64,000 bases of DNA from Clostridium scatologenes (GCF_000968375.1 NZ_CP009933.1:1860001-1924000), one strand, 5' to 3'. Positions 42,715-51,742 are shown, numbered from the stretch's first letter. Numbers and translations are program-made. The notes: generated by a model not told the origin, from the letters alone.

Positions 42715-42758
42715 TATAAATATGGGATGGAATATACATACACCATCCCATATTTATA
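42715..42758 (+). promoter_or_regulatory. 16-bp perfect hairpin ending two bases before the activase ribosome site
   Basis: 42715-42730 pairs without mismatch with 42743-42758 around a 12-base loop. No T-run follows, so it is not an ordinary terminator; GGAGG begins at 42761. It probably sets the ratio of enzyme to activase by processing, stabilising the upstream message or shielding the ribosome site. Confidence 0.8.
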
Positions 42759-42773
42759 AAGGAGGGAATTAAA

Positions 42774-43700
42774 ATAACAAATAAAACAGGAACAGTCTTC
42801 GATATTCAAAGTTTTTCAGTTCATGATGGACCAGGCATTAGAACTATTGTATTCTTAAAAGGATGTCCACTGAAATGTTGGTGGTGCTCAAACCCTGAGG
42901 GTCAAGATGCCCTACCGGAAGTTTGTTACCACGTGGATAAGTGTCAGCACTGTATGTCTTGTGTAATAGCTTGTAAAAATAAAGCTATAGAAGAAATTAC
43001 TGAATTAACGTCAAATGAAGATTATATTAAGATAAATAAAGAAAAATGTAGAAAATGTTTGACATTTGATTGCGTTGATGCATGCCCGAATAAAGGATTA
43101 GTTACCTGGGGAAATTTAAAGACGGTCGAAGATGTAATGAAATATATAAACCGCGACATTTCATATTTTAGAAAAAATGGTGGCGTTACGTTATCTGGTG
43201 GAGAGCCTTTATATCAACATGAATTCGCTTTAGAAATATTGAAAGCATGTAAAGAAGAATATATAAATACGGCAATAGAGACTACACTTTATGCACCTTT
43301 TGAAGTTATTGAACCTTTTATACCTTTTGTAGATTTGTTCTTATGTGATATTAAACAAATGGATAATTCAAAACACAAAGAATATACAGGGGTATCCAAT
43401 AAAATAATATTAAGTAACATTTGTAGTTTAGCTCAGAAAAGCAAAAATATTTTAATAAGAATCCCTTTAATTCCAGGATGTAATGATGATATTTTAAATA
43501 TTAAAAACACATCAAAATTTGCATACGATAATGGGATAAGTAGAATAAATATATTACCTTACCACAACCTTGGACAGAGCAAATATGATAAATTGGGTAA
43601 AGAATATAAATTAAAGGACACAAAATCCCCTGAAGCTGATAAATTAGAACAATTAAAAAAGGTAGTAGAAGAACAAGGTATCAAATGTATAGTCGGATAA
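42774..43700 (+). CDS. glycyl radical enzyme activating enzyme (radical SAM), probable AUA start
   Basis: Homology begins well before the first ATG (42933): VFDIQSFSVHDGPGIRTIVFLKGCPLKCWWCSNPEGQ carries the essential CxxxCxxC. Upstream to the stop at 42717 the frame has no ATG, GTG or TTG. The codon eight bases after GGAGG (42761-42765) is ATA at 42774, which gives 308 residues, the family's length. Two ferredoxin clusters (CQHCMSCVIAC, CRKCLTFDCVDAC) and the GGVTLSGGEPL motif match activases of the HPAD group. It installs the radical on the upstream enzyme's Gly839. AUA starts are rare and weak; a sequencing error (G to A) is the alternative. Confidence 0.85.
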   Translation: MTNKTGTVFDIQSFSVHDGPGIRTIVFLKGCPLKCWWCSNPEGQDALPEVCYHVDKCQHCMSCVIACKNKAIEEITELTSNEDYIKINKEKCRKCLTFDCVDACPNKGLVTWGNLKTVEDVMKYINRDISYFRKNGGVTLSGGEPLYQHEFALEILKACKEEYINTAIETTLYAPFEVIEPFIPFVDLFLCDIKQMDNSKHKEYTGVSNKIILSNICSLAQKSKNILIRIPLIPGCNDDILNIKNTSKFAYDNGISRINILPYHNLGQSKYDKLGKEYKLKDTKSPEADKLEQLKKVVEEQGIKCIVG

Positions 43701-43739
43701 AATTAAACCTATCCATTCTGAAGTAATTTAAAAATTCCA

Positions 43740-43777
43740 AAATACCCTCACATCACATTTATGACATGAGGGTATTT
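43740..43777. terminator. bidirectional terminator after the glycyl radical operon
   Basis: AAATACCCTCA (43740-43750) pairs with TGAGGGTATTT (43767-43777), with a T-rich tail on + and A/T-rich flanks on the reverse strand. Confidence 0.85.
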
Positions 43778-43799
43778 CTATTCTTTTTAAATTTCCTTC

Positions 43800-45065
43800 T
43801 TATATCTTAAACTTCTGTACCAATTTATCAATTTTTTCCATAAGTTCTGCTTGATTTTGAGATATTTGAGCTAATTTTTCCATAGATTTTGTGGTCTCAT
43901 CAATACTACCTTTAATATCTCCAGTACGCTCTGCAGAAAGCTGTGAATTTTCTGCAAAAACTTGCACTGCTGTACTAATTTGATTTACTGTGGCCTCCAC
44001 TTCTTCGGACATAGATGCAATTTCTTCGGACATGGAACTCACAAATTTGCCATCTTCATCATATTGTTTTGCTAAATCTTGATATTCATGCAATGTAGGT
44101 CTAATCTGATTTATAACAAATTGAAGTAATTCATTACCACTCCTTGACAAATTTCCAAAAGCATTTTCTACTTTTGCTATGGTACTTTGAATAGAATTTA
44201 CAGTTTGTGATGATTGTTCTGCAAGATTTTTTACTTCCTCTGCAACTACTGCAAACCCTTTCCCTGCTTCTCCTGCCCTTGCAGCCTCAATAGCAGCATT
44301 TAGTGCAAGTAGATTAGTTTGTGATGCAATTGCTGCAATTCCATCTGCCATAGCTTTTATTTCATCTACCACTTTTCCATCTTCTATAGCCTTTATTATA
44401 TTTTCTTCTTTTTCATCATAAACAGCATGAGCTTCTTCTAATATTTTTTTACTATTTAACTGAGCTTCTTTTGCTCTTTCTTTAATTTGAGAAGCATTGC
44501 TGCTACCATCCATAGCTTTTGAAGATAGTTCTTCCATACTTGAGTTAACTTCTTCAACAGATGCTGTTATTTCTTCTGATGTGGCACTTTCTTCTTGAAC
44601 ATCTTTATTTACTTCAATTGTTGAGTGATCTATATTTTCTATTTTAGATGTTACTTTCTCAACTAAAGCTGATATTTCCCCAGAAGATGTACTTATCCCC
44701 TGCCAATTTTCCATAATAGTATTTATAAGTTCTCTAATATTATTTTGTGCTTTTATTAATGATGCTTCTGTTTGTCCAAATTCATCACTTCTTATGTTCT
44801 TAATCTCATATGTAAAGTCATAATTGGAAAGTTTTTCACTAAATAATTCAATCTTGTTTAATGGTTTCATAATACTCTGAATTAATATGTACGCCATAAA
44901 AATTATAATTAAAAGTGCTGCCACTGTAATAATTATAATTCCATTTCTAGACCCATCATTTATCTTTGATATACTTTGTGCTGCTATTAAAATCATAAAG
45001 ATACAAACTATAGAAAATACTGATATGATTTTTTTCTTTATACTTAAATTTTTAAAAAATTGCAT
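43800..45065 (-). CDS. methyl-accepting chemotaxis protein with almost no outer domain
   Basis: The 421-residue protein has two membrane segments (about 14-30 and 42-63) joined by only some 12 residues, then a HAMP region (SIMKPLNKIELFSEKLSNYDF) and a long signalling helix bundle with the hairpin tip IAAIASQTNLLALNAAIEAARAGEAGKGFAVVAEEVKNLAEQS. With no room for a periplasmic sensor, it must sense through the membrane, through HAMP or through a partner. No other chemotaxis gene is nearby. Confidence 0.88.
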   Translation of the reverse strand: MQFFKNLSIKKKIISVFSIVCIFMILIAAQSISKINDGSRNGIIIITVAALLIIIFMAYILIQSIMKPLNKIELFSEKLSNYDFTYEIKNIRSDEFGQTEASLIKAQNNIRELINTIMENWQGISTSSGEISALVEKVTSKIENIDHSTIEVNKDVQEESATSEEITASVEEVNSSMEELSSKAMDGSSNASQIKERAKEAQLNSKKILEEAHAVYDEKEENIIKAIEDGKVVDEIKAMADGIAAIASQTNLLALNAAIEAARAGEAGKGFAVVAEEVKNLAEQSSQTVNSIQSTIAKVENAFGNLSRSGNELLQFVINQIRPTLHEYQDLAKQYDEDGKFVSSMSEEIASMSEEVEATVNQISTAVQVFAENSQLSAERTGDIKGSIDETTKSMEKLAQISQNQAELMEKIDKLVQKFKI

Positions 45066-45295
45066 TTTAACACTTCCCTTCTATTTTATAATATACTCTT
45101 CAAAATTTAGCATGAAAAATAGTTTGCTAATATAGTTATATAAAAAGCTTTCCATTCCAAAATTATTTAAATATGTAAGTATATATTATTAATTTCCAGT
45201 TTACGCCTTTTTACAATATATTTCAAGATATTATTCGCTTTTTGTGCAGTTTTCGCCAGATCATCTATTTTTATACTAATTTTCACTTTAAAATA

Positions 45296-46696
45296 TTAAT
45301 TGATAAATTCTATATATATACTTGTACCAACATTTAACTTACTTTTCACATTAACTTTCCCATTATGTGCTTCTATTATTTGCTTTGCAATTGCCATTCC
45401 AAGACCTGAACCTTTAACACTTATCGAACTTTTTGTACCCCTATAATATCTTTGAAAAAGCTTTTTCACTTCTTCTTCTGACATACCCTTTCCATTATCC
45501 TCTATGGTTATATATATTTTGTCCTCTTGTCTTACAGAAACTTTTATTATAGTATCTGCATCATTATGAATTACTGAATTATATAAAAGATTAGTAAAAG
45601 CTCTTCTCAAAAGTGTATTGTCAAAATTAAAGTTTATCCTATCTTCTATACAATTAAAGATAACATTTCTTTCTTCATATTTAGGGTGGTTCAATATGTT
45701 TATAATTACTTCCTTTAACAAACGTACTAAATTTTCCTCACTGCGATTTATAGGAAGCATTCCATTTTTTAATTGATATGTAAAATTCAAATTTTCAACT
45801 ATATCCTCTACATTTTCTGCATTTCTAAGTATTACTTCTCCATACTTTTTTACATCTAAAAGACTAACATCATATTTAGCATCAGTTAATATTTCCGCAT
45901 AACCTTTTATTGGTGACAATGGAGTTTTTAAATCGTGGGAAATATTAGCTATCCATTCTTCTCTTAAAGTTTGATTTCGTCTTCTCTCTTCTTCACTAGC
46001 TTTAAGTTTATTATCTAAAAGATTAAGACTGTAAAACAAATCCTTATACATTCCTTCTTCCTTTATAGGAATATAATCATTTGAAGCAAGTCTTTTTATA
46101 GCCGTTGTTATATTAGATAATGTACGATTCATCCATATACCATAAACTGCAACAAGAATTATGAGCAATATAAATAAACTTAATATAATAAATTTAATCT
46201 TGGCAAACTTATCATAATTCACATACATAGTAATTTTTGATATTTTCGCAGGGAAACCTATAATATACGTCCATTTTTCTCCTCTGTTATTAACACTTCC
46301 AACAAACATAGTATAATCTCCTGCACTATATCCATTTTTGTACAATTGAACTATATCTATTGGAGAATAGTGTTTTAAAGCTCCTTTAGGTTCATTATAT
46401 TCTAATGCTGTATCTCCATTTTTATCAACAATTTGAAAAGAAAGCTTGTATTCCTTCAATTGGCTTACTGCTGAATCCGTAAGCTTTGGTTTTCCTTCTT
46501 CAAAGCTAATTTTTTTATAAAAATTTGATGTGAAATATCCAGGCCAGCTGCTCCAATTAGCATAACTATTTTCACTACTAATACTTACATTTAATATATA
46601 CAATACTATTCCCATAAAAATTGAAATTAAAATAAGAAGACCAATAAAAAATTTAAAATATAAGTTAAATATTATTTTATATTCTGATTTTTTCAT
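45296..46696 (-). CDS. membrane sensor histidine kinase
   Basis: The 466-residue kinase has membrane segments at about 12-32 and 172-192 with an outer domain of some 140 residues between them, a HAMP-like linker, HisKA with His in NISHDLKTPLSPIKGYAE, and HATPase boxes EDNGKGMS and GSGLGMAIAKQI. The start lies one base after the regulator stop, so the two are co-translated. Bce-type kinases usually lack an outer domain, so this one is different although it follows a Bce-like transporter. Confidence 0.9.
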   Translation of the reverse strand: MKKSEYKIIFNLYFKFFIGLLILISIFMGIVLYILNVSISSENSYANWSSWPGYFTSNFYKKISFEEGKPKLTDSAVSQLKEYKLSFQIVDKNGDTALEYNEPKGALKHYSPIDIVQLYKNGYSAGDYTMFVGSVNNRGEKWTYIIGFPAKISKITMYVNYDKFAKIKFIILSLFILLIILVAVYGIWMNRTLSNITTAIKRLASNDYIPIKEEGMYKDLFYSLNLLDNKLKASEEERRRNQTLREEWIANISHDLKTPLSPIKGYAEILTDAKYDVSLLDVKKYGEVILRNAENVEDIVENLNFTYQLKNGMLPINRSEENLVRLLKEVIINILNHPKYEERNVIFNCIEDRINFNFDNTLLRRAFTNLLYNSVIHNDADTIIKVSVRQEDKIYITIEDNGKGMSEEEVKKLFQRYYRGTKSSISVKGSGLGMAIAKQIIEAHNGKVNVKSKLNVGTSIYIEFIN

Positions 46697-46697
46697 T

Positions 46698-47432
46698 CTA
46701 TTCCTTCCTTTTTACAAGCTTGTATCCAAGTCCTATTACAGTAACTATAGTTTCTGGTTTAGAAGGATTCTTCTCAAGCTTTTCTCTTAAATGTCTTATG
46801 TGAACAGAAATTGTATTATCATATCCGATATAATCCTCTCCCCACACTACTTCACATAATCTTTCCTTATTAACTATTTTATTTGAGTTTTCTGCTAAAT
46901 ATAAAAGAAGCTTGTATTCTTTTGCTGTAAGCTTTACTTCTATTTCCTCTTTATATACCTGGCTGTGCAACTTATCAATATAAATATTGCCAATATTTAT
47001 ATTCTTATTTTTATTACCACTGACTTCCTTTTCCTTTATACCATCATACTGCTGTCTCCTAAATTGTGCCTTAATACGAAAAGCAATTTCCTTTGGACTA
47101 AAAGGTTTAGTAATATAATCATCCCCTCCCATACTCAATCCAACAATTTTATCAACATCGCTATTTTTTGCTGATAAAAATAAAATGGGGCAGTAAGAAA
47201 ATTGCCTTATCCTTTTACATACTTCTATACCATCAATATCTGGAAGCATTATATCCAGCACTATTATATCAGGCTTTTCATCCTCACATATTTTTATGCC
47301 ATCTAAACCACAGTGAGCTTTTTTGATATTCTTAAATCCTTCCTTTAACAAAATATCTTCTATTAAATCTGTTATATCTTCTTCATCATCTATAAGTAGT
47401 ATTTTTTTATCTGCATTGTTAACTAAATTCAC
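46698..47432 (-). CDS. OmpR/PhoB-family response regulator
   Basis: The 244-residue regulator starts at GTG 47432 with AGAGGTG upstream. Its receiver has IDDEED, the acceptor Asp in IIVLDIMLPDIDG and the Lys in ITKPFSPKE; the C-terminal winged helix ends IGYDNTISVHIRHLREKLEKNPSKPETIVTVIGLGYKLV. It is paired with the kinase downstream. Direct repeats TCTTAA at an 11-base step upstream of the ABC transporter genes are a plausible target. Confidence 0.92.
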   Translation of the reverse strand: MNLVNNADKKILLIDDEEDITDLIEDILLKEGFKNIKKAHCGLDGIKICEDEKPDIIVLDIMLPDIDGIEVCKRIRQFSYCPILFLSAKNSDVDKIVGLSMGGDDYITKPFSPKEIAFRIKAQFRRQQYDGIKEKEVSGNKNKNINIGNIYIDKLHSQVYKEEIEVKLTAKEYKLLLYLAENSNKIVNKERLCEVVWGEDYIGYDNTISVHIRHLREKLEKNPSKPETIVTVIGLGYKLVKRKE

Positions 47433-47531
47433 TCTAAAACACCTCTTTATTATTTAATTATTTTACAAACATAGTTGTTATAGCTTGTTTTACCTAAAAA
47501 TCACCAGCATTAAATTAAGTAGTTATCAAAT

Positions 47532-47572
47532 AAAAAGCTCAGGTCTCAAATTTACTGAGACTTGAGCTTTTT
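47532..47572 (-). terminator. terminator between the ABC transporter and regulator genes
   Basis: AAAAAGCTCA-G-GTCTCA (47532-47548) pairs with TGAGAC-TT-GAGCTTTTT (47556-47572). The T-run on the minus strand fits the end of the ABC transporter transcript. Confidence 0.75.
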
Positions 47573-47590
47573 AACTTTGCTAAAATATAT

Positions 47591-47790
47591 TTATAGACCT
47601 ATGACATCTTTTAACTTATTAATTTTTTAGACTAATTCTATGATATCTTTAATAAGTTCATTTTTATCCTTTTAAATTAATTATACAAAATAAACTTTAG
47701 ATTTTCTATAATTTTCTTTATATTATCCATATCTATATATTCTCTCATCGCTAACAACGTTAATACATATAAATCTAAATATAATCCCAT
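47591..47790 (-). pseudogene. possible decayed small gene (Spo0E-like?)
   Basis: On the minus strand MGLYLDLYVLTLLAMREYIDMDNIKKIIENLKFILYN ends in a stop, and a second amphipathic stretch KDKNELIKDIIELV-stop-KINKLKDVIGL continues in another frame. The spacing of two helices recalls Spo0E-type phosphatases, but the conserved SxxxD core is not evident. It needs one frameshift and at least one stop repaired, so I report it only as a possible remnant. Confidence 0.25.
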
Positions 47791-47857
47791 ATCCTAACTC
47801 GATAACCATTATTTAAAGAGTGATACCTCTTTATATCTGAGGTTTTCTTACATATCA

Positions 47858-49849
47858 TTAACATACTGTACTTTTGTTTATAATCTTCATATAAGATTTA
47901 ATAGAAAGAAGATAAAAACACAAATAAATTGCTGCATATACTCCCATGGTCATGCCCATCCATTTCATCTGTGATATTGAAAATCCGCAGAGATACTTCA
48001 TATAGGCTATAAGTGGAAATATACTATGAAGAATACCAAATAGAAGTGGCATTACAAAAATAAATCCCAATTGTTTTGATATAATTCTTAAAGTCTCTTT
48101 TTTAGTTAAACCTATTTTTGAAAGTACAGAGTATCTATTCTTATCTTCATAGGCTTCTGTTAATTGCTTATAATACATTATGCTTCCAGTAGAAACAACA
48201 AAGAGAATGCCTAGGAATGCACCTATAAACACATAGCTTCCATACAAAGTATGAACCTCAGTATACATGTCATAGTAAGAAGAAAAAATTCTGCCCTTTG
48301 GCATCATTTGAGAAATCTCTCCAACAACGCTTCCACTTTTTAATACATTATCAAAATTATATGCTCTTATAATAGTTGTATTATTTCTATTATCATTTAA
48401 AAGCTTATTAAAAAATGTATCTGGTACTACTATAGTTGTTTTTTGAAGTTTAACTCCTAAAACACATTTCTTACTTGAGTCGGAGATATCAAGTTTATAG
48501 GCTTTCCCTCCAATAGCTGCATTAAGTTCATCACCTACAAGCCTTCCTCTTGCTTCAAGTGAATTACTTACTTCAATGAAAAAGCATTGATTTTCTTTAT
48601 CAATTTTAATATTCTTAGCTCTATCCACAATATCTGTACCATCATTAAAACCTGAATTATTTACAATATCTTTGTATTCAGATGCAGACATTATAAACAT
48701 ATCAAAAGGAGCCTTTAAATCTTTCTCAAAGGGACCCTTATATTTTTCTGTGAGCCCACTTCCATTTATCATTACAATATCTGTTTTATAAGTTGTTTTA
48801 ACCTCTTTATGATTATTAATAACAGCTTCAACTTTTTTATTTAATCCTTGGCTGCCACTTTGATACATTATTGAAAAAGGACATCCACTTGGCGCAACTT
48901 TATCAAGGGTCAAATTAAAACTAAATGTAAAACATAATGCGGTAATAGCAACAGCAGAAATAACTGCTATAGTTGCCAAAAGGTTAGAATTTCCTTTAAT
49001 TCTGTAGATTATTTGAGATACTCCTATTAAATTCTCTCCTTTATAATAAGCTTTTTTATTTTTCTCAAATAACTTAAACATATAAATTATGAAATTATTG
49101 AACAATATATAAGTTCCTGCAACAACAAGCAGCGTTATAAGGAGACCTTTATACAACATCTGGACTCCACCAGTCTCCAAATTCATTTTTAATACACCAA
49201 TATATCCGCTAATCACCATTATTAATGATAACAATGCTAAAACCCTAGAAAATTTGGGTTTCTTCTCCCCTTCCTTAGCCGCATGTATAAGTTCTATAAG
49301 CCTAAACTTATATATTATCCCGTAAGCTTTTATGGAATTTAACAAAAATATAATCATAAAAATAAAAATCGTCATTACTATGGCTCTAATATCAAAGGTA
49401 TACTGTATAGGCTTGTTTGATTTCATACATACATTAAGTATTTTTAAGAAGAACCTGGAAGTAAATGCTCCTAAGGGTACTCCAACAATTAAGGCTAATA
49501 TCCCTAAAAAAATATTTTCAAAGAACATCAATGTGCCTATTTCTTTCTTCTTCATACCAAGCATTGAATAAATAGCAACTTCTTTCTTTTTATTTTTTAT
49601 AAAAAAGCTGTTAGCATAGCCTATGAAAATAGCTGAAAATATTATAACTACAAAAGCTGCAGCTTTAAAAATAGCACCAACCTTAACCCTATCTGAACTA
49701 AATGAATGTATTTGTCTACTATAATATATAGAATAAAATATCATGAGAATAAAAATTGAGGTTAATGTACTTATAAAATAAGAAAGATAATTTTTAAAAT
49801 TGTGTTTAACATTGTTTATTCCAAGATTAAATAGTGTCACTTTCAGCAC
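47858..49849 (-). CDS. ABC transporter permease, BceB/FtsX type
   Basis: The 663-residue protein has about ten membrane segments with the FtsX-type blocks at both ends and a large outer domain (about 320-530) between the seventh and eighth. The start motif TLFNLGINNVKHNFKNYLSYFIS and the KKKEVAIYSMLGMKKKEIG loop are typical of BceB permeases, which with BceA detach or sense peptide antibiotics such as bacitracin. The ATG overlaps the ATPase gene by 23 bases. Confidence 0.9.
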   Translation of the reverse strand: MLKVTLFNLGINNVKHNFKNYLSYFISTLTSIFILMIFYSIYYSRQIHSFSSDRVKVGAIFKAAAFVVIIFSAIFIGYANSFFIKNKKKEVAIYSMLGMKKKEIGTLMFFENIFLGILALIVGVPLGAFTSRFFLKILNVCMKSNKPIQYTFDIRAIVMTIFIFMIIFLLNSIKAYGIIYKFRLIELIHAAKEGEKKPKFSRVLALLSLIMVISGYIGVLKMNLETGGVQMLYKGLLITLLVVAGTYILFNNFIIYMFKLFEKNKKAYYKGENLIGVSQIIYRIKGNSNLLATIAVISAVAITALCFTFSFNLTLDKVAPSGCPFSIMYQSGSQGLNKKVEAVINNHKEVKTTYKTDIVMINGSGLTEKYKGPFEKDLKAPFDMFIMSASEYKDIVNNSGFNDGTDIVDRAKNIKIDKENQCFFIEVSNSLEARGRLVGDELNAAIGGKAYKLDISDSSKKCVLGVKLQKTTIVVPDTFFNKLLNDNRNNTTIIRAYNFDNVLKSGSVVGEISQMMPKGRIFSSYYDMYTEVHTLYGSYVFIGAFLGILFVVSTGSIMYYKQLTEAYEDKNRYSVLSKIGLTKKETLRIISKQLGFIFVMPLLFGILHSIFPLIAYMKYLCGFSISQMKWMGMTMGVYAAIYLCFYLLSIKSYMKIINKSTVC

Positions 49850-50594
49850 CCCCTACTTTAGCAAGAGTGCTTAGTATTTTATTATAGAAATCTTTTCTAC
49901 TGCCTGTTTTCTCAATCTCAGTATCAAGTATTCCATCCTTTATAAATATAATTCTTTCACAATAGCTTGCTGCAAATGCATCATGAGTTACCATAACAAT
50001 TGTTGATTCATTATCCTTATTTAATAAAGAAAGGTTGTTTAAAAGCTCTGTTGAAGATTTTGAATCCAGTGCTCCTGTAGGCTCATCTGCAAAGACTATT
50101 TCTGGATCTGTTATTATAGCTCTTGCAGCTGCTGCTCTTTGTTTCTGACCTCCTGAAACTTCATATGGATATTTTCCTAATATGTTTCCAATATTCAAGA
50201 TTCCACTAATTTTTTTTAATTTTTCTTCCATGGCTGCCACATCTACCTTAGATAAAGAAAGTGGTAAAATAATATTCTCTTTTAAGGTTAAAGTATCAAG
50301 AAGATTGTAGTCTTGAAAAATAAATCCAAGCTGTTTTCTCCTAAACATTGATAATTCATCTTCATTAAGATTTAAAAAACTTTTTCCTCCAAGCGTAATT
50401 GTTCCTGAGGTTGGACTATCAATGGTTGATATTACATTTAATAATGTGGACTTACCTGCTCCTGAAGGCCCCATAATTCCAAGAAATTCACCCTTTTGAA
50501 CAGAAAAACTCACTCCATTTAGTGCATTTGATTTACTTCCCCCATTTTTTGAACCATACTCTTTTTTTACATCTCTAACTTCCATTATATTCAT
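49827..50594 (-). CDS. ABC transporter ATP-binding protein, BceA type
   Basis: The 255-residue ATPase has Walker A GPSGAGKST, the Q-loop FIFQDYNLL, signature VSGGQKQR, Walker B IVFADEPTGALD and the switch His in MVTHD. It belongs to the LolD/MacB/BceA group. It forms a transporter with the overlapping permease gene; the likely role is defence against peptide antibiotics or their sensing with the nearby two-component system. Confidence 0.92.
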   Translation of the reverse strand: MNIMEVRDVKKEYGSKNGGSKSNALNGVSFSVQKGEFLGIMGPSGAGKSTLLNVISTIDSPTSGTITLGGKSFLNLNEDELSMFRRKQLGFIFQDYNLLDTLTLKENIILPLSLSKVDVAAMEEKLKKISGILNIGNILGKYPYEVSGGQKQRAAAARAIITDPEIVFADEPTGALDSKSSTELLNNLSLLNKDNESTIVMVTHDAFAASYCERIIFIKDGILDTEIEKTGSRKDFYNKILSTLAKVGGAESDTI

Positions 50595-50919
50595 AGAAAT
50601 TTCCTCCTGTATTCCTCATATTGTGCTAAAGGATTATCAATCCTTTAGTCTCCTAAATTTGACTACAGTTAGATTGTATATGTATGAGTTTAAGGTGGAT
50701 TTAAAATGATCTTAATTTCATCTTAAGTTTGACTAGAATTTTATCTATTACTTAAACTGAAGCTATTCGGTCTTAATCATAGTCATAACAAAAAGATAGC
50801 AAAACTTTATTGTAAAGTTCTACTATCTTTTTATAATTATAAAAATATTTATATCAGTATATTAATAGAATACATTCTTAATTTATTAACATGCCCTAAG
50901 GGATTTTACAAATGAGCAT
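50595..50919 (-). promoter_or_regulatory. BceA-type leader with hairpin and regulator-site direct repeats
   Basis: CTAAAGGATT-ATC-AATCCTTTAG (50626-50648) is a perfect 10-bp hairpin close to the ATPase ribosome site. Further upstream TCTTAA occurs at 50710-50715 and 50721-50726, an 11-base step typical of OmpR-family sites; a TTTAA pair at 50689-50703 may extend it. No gene lies in this stretch. Confidence 0.5.
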
Positions 50920-51402
50920 TTATTTTGGGGATCTAATCATAAAAACATAAACACCATTTTCTCCATACTGCTTAAAGCCAATTTTTTCATACCACTGCTT
51001 TGCAAAATTATAGTATTCTACATGCAAAGTTAAGTTCATATTTTTATTTTCGCTCTCTTTTATCAACGAATTAAATAACTGTGTACCAACGCCAAAACCC
51101 CTATACTCTTTTAAAAAGCATATATCTATAACTCTTATTTCTTCTGCTGTTCTCTCTACATAGAGCCTTCCTATAGCAACATTTTCCAGTAAAACAATAT
51201 CAAAGGATGGATTTCGGTAACTTTTCATATAATAGGTATGCTGCATATTAAACTGGCTCTCTAGAAATTCAGTTTTTTCTTTTTCTTTCCAATCTTTTAT
51301 TCCCATTTCGTCTTCACGACTAGATATGTAAACTTGACATAAGAATGTCTTGTCCTCTTCTGTTATTGGTCTTAAATTTATTTTGGATAAACCAATTTGC
51401 AT
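50920..51402 (-). CDS. GNAT-family N-acetyltransferase
   Basis: The 160-residue protein has the GNAT core: strand VIDICFLKEYRGFGVGTQLFNSLI with the acetyl-CoA loop (RGFGVG), then NMNLTLHVEYYNFAKQWYEKIGFKQYG. The early INLRPITEEDKTFLCQVYISSRE matches small-molecule or protein acetyltransferases. It is the last gene of the collar-protein cluster, 34 bases after DUF6916, so its substrate may be one of these surface proteins; that is inference. Confidence 0.85.
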   Translation of the reverse strand: MQIGLSKINLRPITEEDKTFLCQVYISSREDEMGIKDWKEKEKTEFLESQFNMQHTYYMKSYRNPSFDIVLLENVAIGRLYVERTAEEIRVIDICFLKEYRGFGVGTQLFNSLIKESENKNMNLTLHVEYYNFAKQWYEKIGFKQYGENGVYVFMIRSPK

Positions 51403-51436
51403 TTAAATTTCCTCACACTAAAGTAAATTTATATTT

Positions 51437-51742
51437 TTAGTCTTCTTCATCTTTTAGTCTTGTAAATTGTACATCATAATATACAATATCTTTTTTTTGC
51501 CTAAAAGGGCTAATAAACATTGGGAAATTTCCCATTTTATCATGTTTAAACATATAAGTGTTATCAGAAAGTATTGCCTTAGAAGGTCCTACAAATATTA
51601 AGGAGAATCCTTCAATATTTTCTGAGCTCTTATCTCTTATTTCAATAAGCTCTAGCTCTACAACAGTGTCTTCATCAATAAAAACTAAAAACTTTGAATT
51701 GATATATTTATCAAAGCACTCTTTTGTAATTGTACTAAGCAT
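51437..51742 (-). CDS. DUF6916-like small protein
   Basis: The 101-residue protein has alternating strands: FVFIDEDTVVELELIEIRDKSSENIEGFSLIFVGPSKAILSDNTYMFKHDKMGNFPMFISPF. This pattern is that of DUF6916, small proteins regularly encoded beside tail-collar (MdpB-type) proteins. It probably binds or caps the collar protein. It lies between the collar and GNAT genes on the same strand. A GAGGTGG site precedes the ATG. Confidence 0.75.
   Translation of the reverse strand: MLSTITKECFDKYINSKFLVFIDEDTVVELELIEIRDKSSENIEGFSLIFVGPSKAILSDNTYMFKHDKMGNFPMFISPFRQKKDIVYYDVQFTRLKDEED

Noticed and set aside
42933..43700. A shorter activase starting at the first ATG
   Set aside because: It would lack the CxxxCxxC radical SAM motif that is plainly encoded just upstream in the same frame.
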